From positions 1 through 64,000 of the forward strand of contig WRIZ01000003.1 of NCBI GenBank assembly GCA_009782475.1: 64,000 bases of DNA, read 5' to 3'. Shown here piece by piece: positions 62,149 to 64,000 of the stretch (positions within the stretch are counted from its first letter, which is position 1; every line of letters starts with the position of its first letter). The notes under the pieces were generated by a model, which ran no database searches, was not told the origin of the DNA, and was given only the letters and a program-made list of their open reading frames with translations. The DNA is from Oscillospiraceae bacterium (GTDB lineage Bacteria; Bacillota; Clostridia; Oscillospirales; UBA929). Both the position numbers and the translations under genes were made by a program.

Positions 62149-62619
62149 ATGGATTTCCGAAAAGCCAACAGCAGCGACGTCCCCGCTCTCATGCAATTCC
62201 GCAAGCAGCAACTGCTTGAAGAAGGACTGCCGCCCGGTACCGATCCTGCCGTTACGATAGACGGGGAACTGACGGAGTATTTCACTTCCGGCTTGGCCGA
62301 CGGTTCGTTTATTGCGTGGCTTGCCGCCGATCAAGAAGCCGTCATTGCGTCAAGCGGCCTCTGCTTTTATCAGCTCCCGCCGACATTCCATAACCCGACT
62401 GGGAAGGTTGCCTATATCACCAATATGTATACCCTTCCGGCGTATCGAAAGCAAGGCATAGCGTCACGGTTGTTTGAGCTTCTGCTCGACGAGGCAAGGG
62501 CGCGGGAGTATAGTATCGTCAGGCTTCACGCTTCCAAAGACGGAAGAAATATTTACGCCAAAGCGGGCTTTACCGATTCAGATGGGTATATGACCATGAG
62601 GCTGAAAGGCAACAGATGA
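62149..62619 (+). CDS. GNAT-family N-acetyltransferase
   Basis: 156 residues from the ATG at 62149. The acetyl-CoA site is visible: AYITNMYTLPAYRKQGIASR (the V/I-x-P-x-R-x-x-G-I-A/G pattern), then the RLHASKDGRNIYAKAGF end. It acetylates an unknown amine substrate. The SD is weak (AGGGTG). It lies 14 bases after the transporter. Confidence 0.88.
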   Translation: MDFRKANSSDVPALMQFRKQQLLEEGLPPGTDPAVTIDGELTEYFTSGLADGSFIAWLAADQEAVIASSGLCFYQLPPTFHNPTGKVAYITNMYTLPAYRKQGIASRLFELLLDEARAREYSIVRLHASKDGRNIYAKAGFTDSDGYMTMRLKGNR

Positions 62620-62677
62620 TATGATCTATGTATCCGGCATTGATTATAGAGGAAACATATATTAGGAGGGTATCATT

Positions 62678-62899
62678 ATGATTACGGAACGCAGCATGAT
62701 TCATGATGTGGTGGATTTAATCCCTGAAGCTGATCTTACGAAGATTTACGCGATCATAAACGCTTATCTGACATCGGATTATCAAGAGGAATTAACGGAT
62801 GACGAAGAAAAGTGGGCAGACGAAGGGTTTGCTCAAATCGAACGCGGTGAGTGTATCACGGCAGACGATTACATGAAAAAACGCGGATTGACCAATTAA
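62678..62899 (+). CDS. Small acidic hypothetical protein, antitoxin-like
   Basis: 73 residues. GGAGGG precedes the ATG. The helix VVDLIPEADLTKIYAIINAY and the tail EKWADEGFAQIERGECITAD resemble the C-terminal toxin-wrapping part of RelB/Phd-like antitoxins. No toxin gene is adjacent; tyrS follows. Function not assigned. Confidence 0.65.
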   Translation: MITERSMIHDVVDLIPEADLTKIYAIINAYLTSDYQEELTDDEEKWADEGFAQIERGECITADDYMKKRGLTN

Positions 62900-62922
62900 C
62901 CCCCACAAAGGAGGATGACCCC

Positions 62923-64000
62923 ATGACGCCGCAAGAAGTGTTTGACGTCATCAAACGGGACGCCATAGATATATACAACGAGGAGGAATTTCTCAAATTA
63001 TTACAATCCGGCAAGCCGCTGACCGTCAAATTCGGTGCTGACCCTTCACGCCCGGACTTGCATTTGGGGCATTCGGTGCCGCTGAAAAAACTGCGCCTGT
63101 TACAGGACGCGGGGCACCGCATCGTCTTCCTGATCGGCGATTTCACCGGGATGATCGGCGACCCGTCCGGGCGCAGCAAGACGCGCGTCCCGCTCACCTT
63201 TGAGCAGGTGCGTGAAAACGCCAAGTCCTATATCGAGCAAGTCTCCAAATTCCTCGACCCGGAGAAAGCGGACATTGTCTACAACTCCGATTGGCTGGGC
63301 AAAATGTCGTTCACCGAGGTCTTGCGGCTCTGCGGCAAAACGACGCTGGCGCGCGTTCTGGAGCGGGACGATTTTCAAAAGCGTTATCATGGTAATCAGC
63401 CCATCGGCTTGCACGAGCTGCTCTACCCGATGATGCAGGGGTATGATTCGGTCGCGCTGAACGCCGATATTGAGGTCGGCGGCACCGATCAAACCTTCAA
63501 CCTGCTGATGGGGCGCAACCTGCAAAAAGACTACGGCCAAAAGCCGCAGGTCGTCCTCACCTTCCCCCTGCTCCCGGGTTTGGACGGGGTGGAGAAGATG
63601 AGCAAATCTTTGGACAACTACATCGGCGTGGACGAACTGCCCGACGTTATGTTCGAGAAGTGTATGCGTGTCCCCGACGCCCTGCTGGACGATTATTTCC
63701 GCCTGACCACCGACGTAGAGCCCGAAACATTCCGCCCGCTGATGCAAAACGACGTCCGCGCGGCGCACTTTATGTATGCCGAAGCGGTTGTGACCATGTA
63801 TCACAACGCCGATGCCGCGTCACACGGGCGTGACCGTTACAACGCCGTGGCGGCGGGCGGCGCGCCGGACGCGGTCGCGGAAGTCTCCCTGCCCAAAGGT
63901 GAGTACCCCCTGTGGAAACTGGTGGCCGACGCCGGGCTGGCCGTCAGCGGCAGCGAAGCGCGGCGGCTCTGCAAAGAAGGCGGGATCATGGTCAACAACG
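62923..64000 (+). CDS. tyrS: Tyrosyl-tRNA synthetase, partial at window end
   Basis: 359 codons are visible; the 3' end lies outside. Class I motifs: the HIGH region DPSRPDLHLGHSVPLKKL and the KMSKS loop EKMSKSLDNYIG. The C-terminal S4-like RNA-binding domain begins (WKLVADAGLAVSGSEARRLC). This is the TyrZ/bacterial type 2 form. AAAGGAGG precedes the ATG. It charges tRNA-Tyr. Confidence 0.95.
   Translation, partial: MTPQEVFDVIKRDAIDIYNEEEFLKLLQSGKPLTVKFGADPSRPDLHLGHSVPLKKLRLLQDAGHRIVFLIGDFTGMIGDPSGRSKTRVPLTFEQVRENAKSYIEQVSKFLDPEKADIVYNSDWLGKMSFTEVLRLCGKTTLARVLERDDFQKRYHGNQPIGLHELLYPMMQGYDSVALNADIEVGGTDQTFNLLMGRNLQKDYGQKPQVVLTFPLLPGLDGVEKMSKSLDNYIGVDELPDVMFEKCMRVPDALLDDYFRLTTDVEPETFRPLMQNDVRAAHFMYAEAVVTMYHNADAASHGRDRYNAVAAGGAPDAVAEVSLPKGEYPLWKLVADAGLAVSGSEARRLCKEGGIMVNN

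Overview
The window reads as chromosome from an anaerobic, endospore-forming Firmicute of the class Clostridia, most likely Oscillospirales-like. Supporting signs are spoIIR, an NADH-linked [FeFe] hydrogenase operon, a single-chain class II glycyl-tRNA synthetase, the zinc-type S14 and S4 ribosomal proteins, Clostridia-like 16S sequence, moderately high GC and strong Shine-Dalgarno sites. I see no complete IS element, prophage, CRISPR array or tRNA gene.

Layout. 1-1260: 5' part of a 16S rRNA gene (minus strand) with a roughly 185-base extra segment in variable region V1, then its leader and promoter. 1.3-6.5 kb: sugar kinase, lipoprotein, C39-like exported protease and a purine salvage pair (permease plus phosphoribosyltransferase). 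6.5-10.7 kb: small accessory genes including HicAB, a broken Phd/ParE pair, a TetR-flavoprotein pair and a shortened DUF4258/YgiT pair. 10.8-16.9 kb: a Gld-like ABC exporter operon ending in mnmE. 16.9-18.7 kb: an AT-rich two-gene ATPase island. 18.7-20.9 kb: a MotA/FliG-like hybrid protein and glyS. 21.3-23.1 kb: split transketolase. 23-30 kb: LRR lipoprotein, DUF1902/HicA, nitroreductase, DUF362 ferredoxin protein, ispE and spoIIR. 29.8-37.3 kb (minus): an ECF sigma factor fused to a membrane segment and an exported stalk domain, its secreted partner, zinc-ribbon protein, MazF, nnrD and DUF pairs. 37.7-53.3 kb (minus): the complete S10-spc-alpha ribosomal operon with secY, adk, map, infA, rpoA. 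53.9-60.7 kb: the hydrogenase operon with its regulatory-looking cassette. 60.7-64 kb: MFS transporter, GNAT, a small protein and tyrS (cut by the window end).

The strongest discovery candidates are: (1) three loci (20.9-21.24, 37.38-37.68 and 53.60-53.88 kb) with one layout: a 24-37 codon ORF whose stop codon lies in a hairpin, flanking inverted repeats, and a sigma-A-like promoter facing the ORF from its 3' side. These look like type I toxin/antisense RNA modules. (2) The membrane-tethered ECF sigma factor sharing its exported domain with the next gene. (3) A family of four palindromic elements with covarying stems, three of them inside the ribosomal operon. (4) The 16S V1 insertion, built of heptamer repeats of a kind that recur in two ribosomal-operon spacers. 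(5) The orphan stator/rotor-like fusion protein. (6) The ATPase plus small partner pair.

All functional calls come from reading motifs and gene order by eye; no database search was possible.
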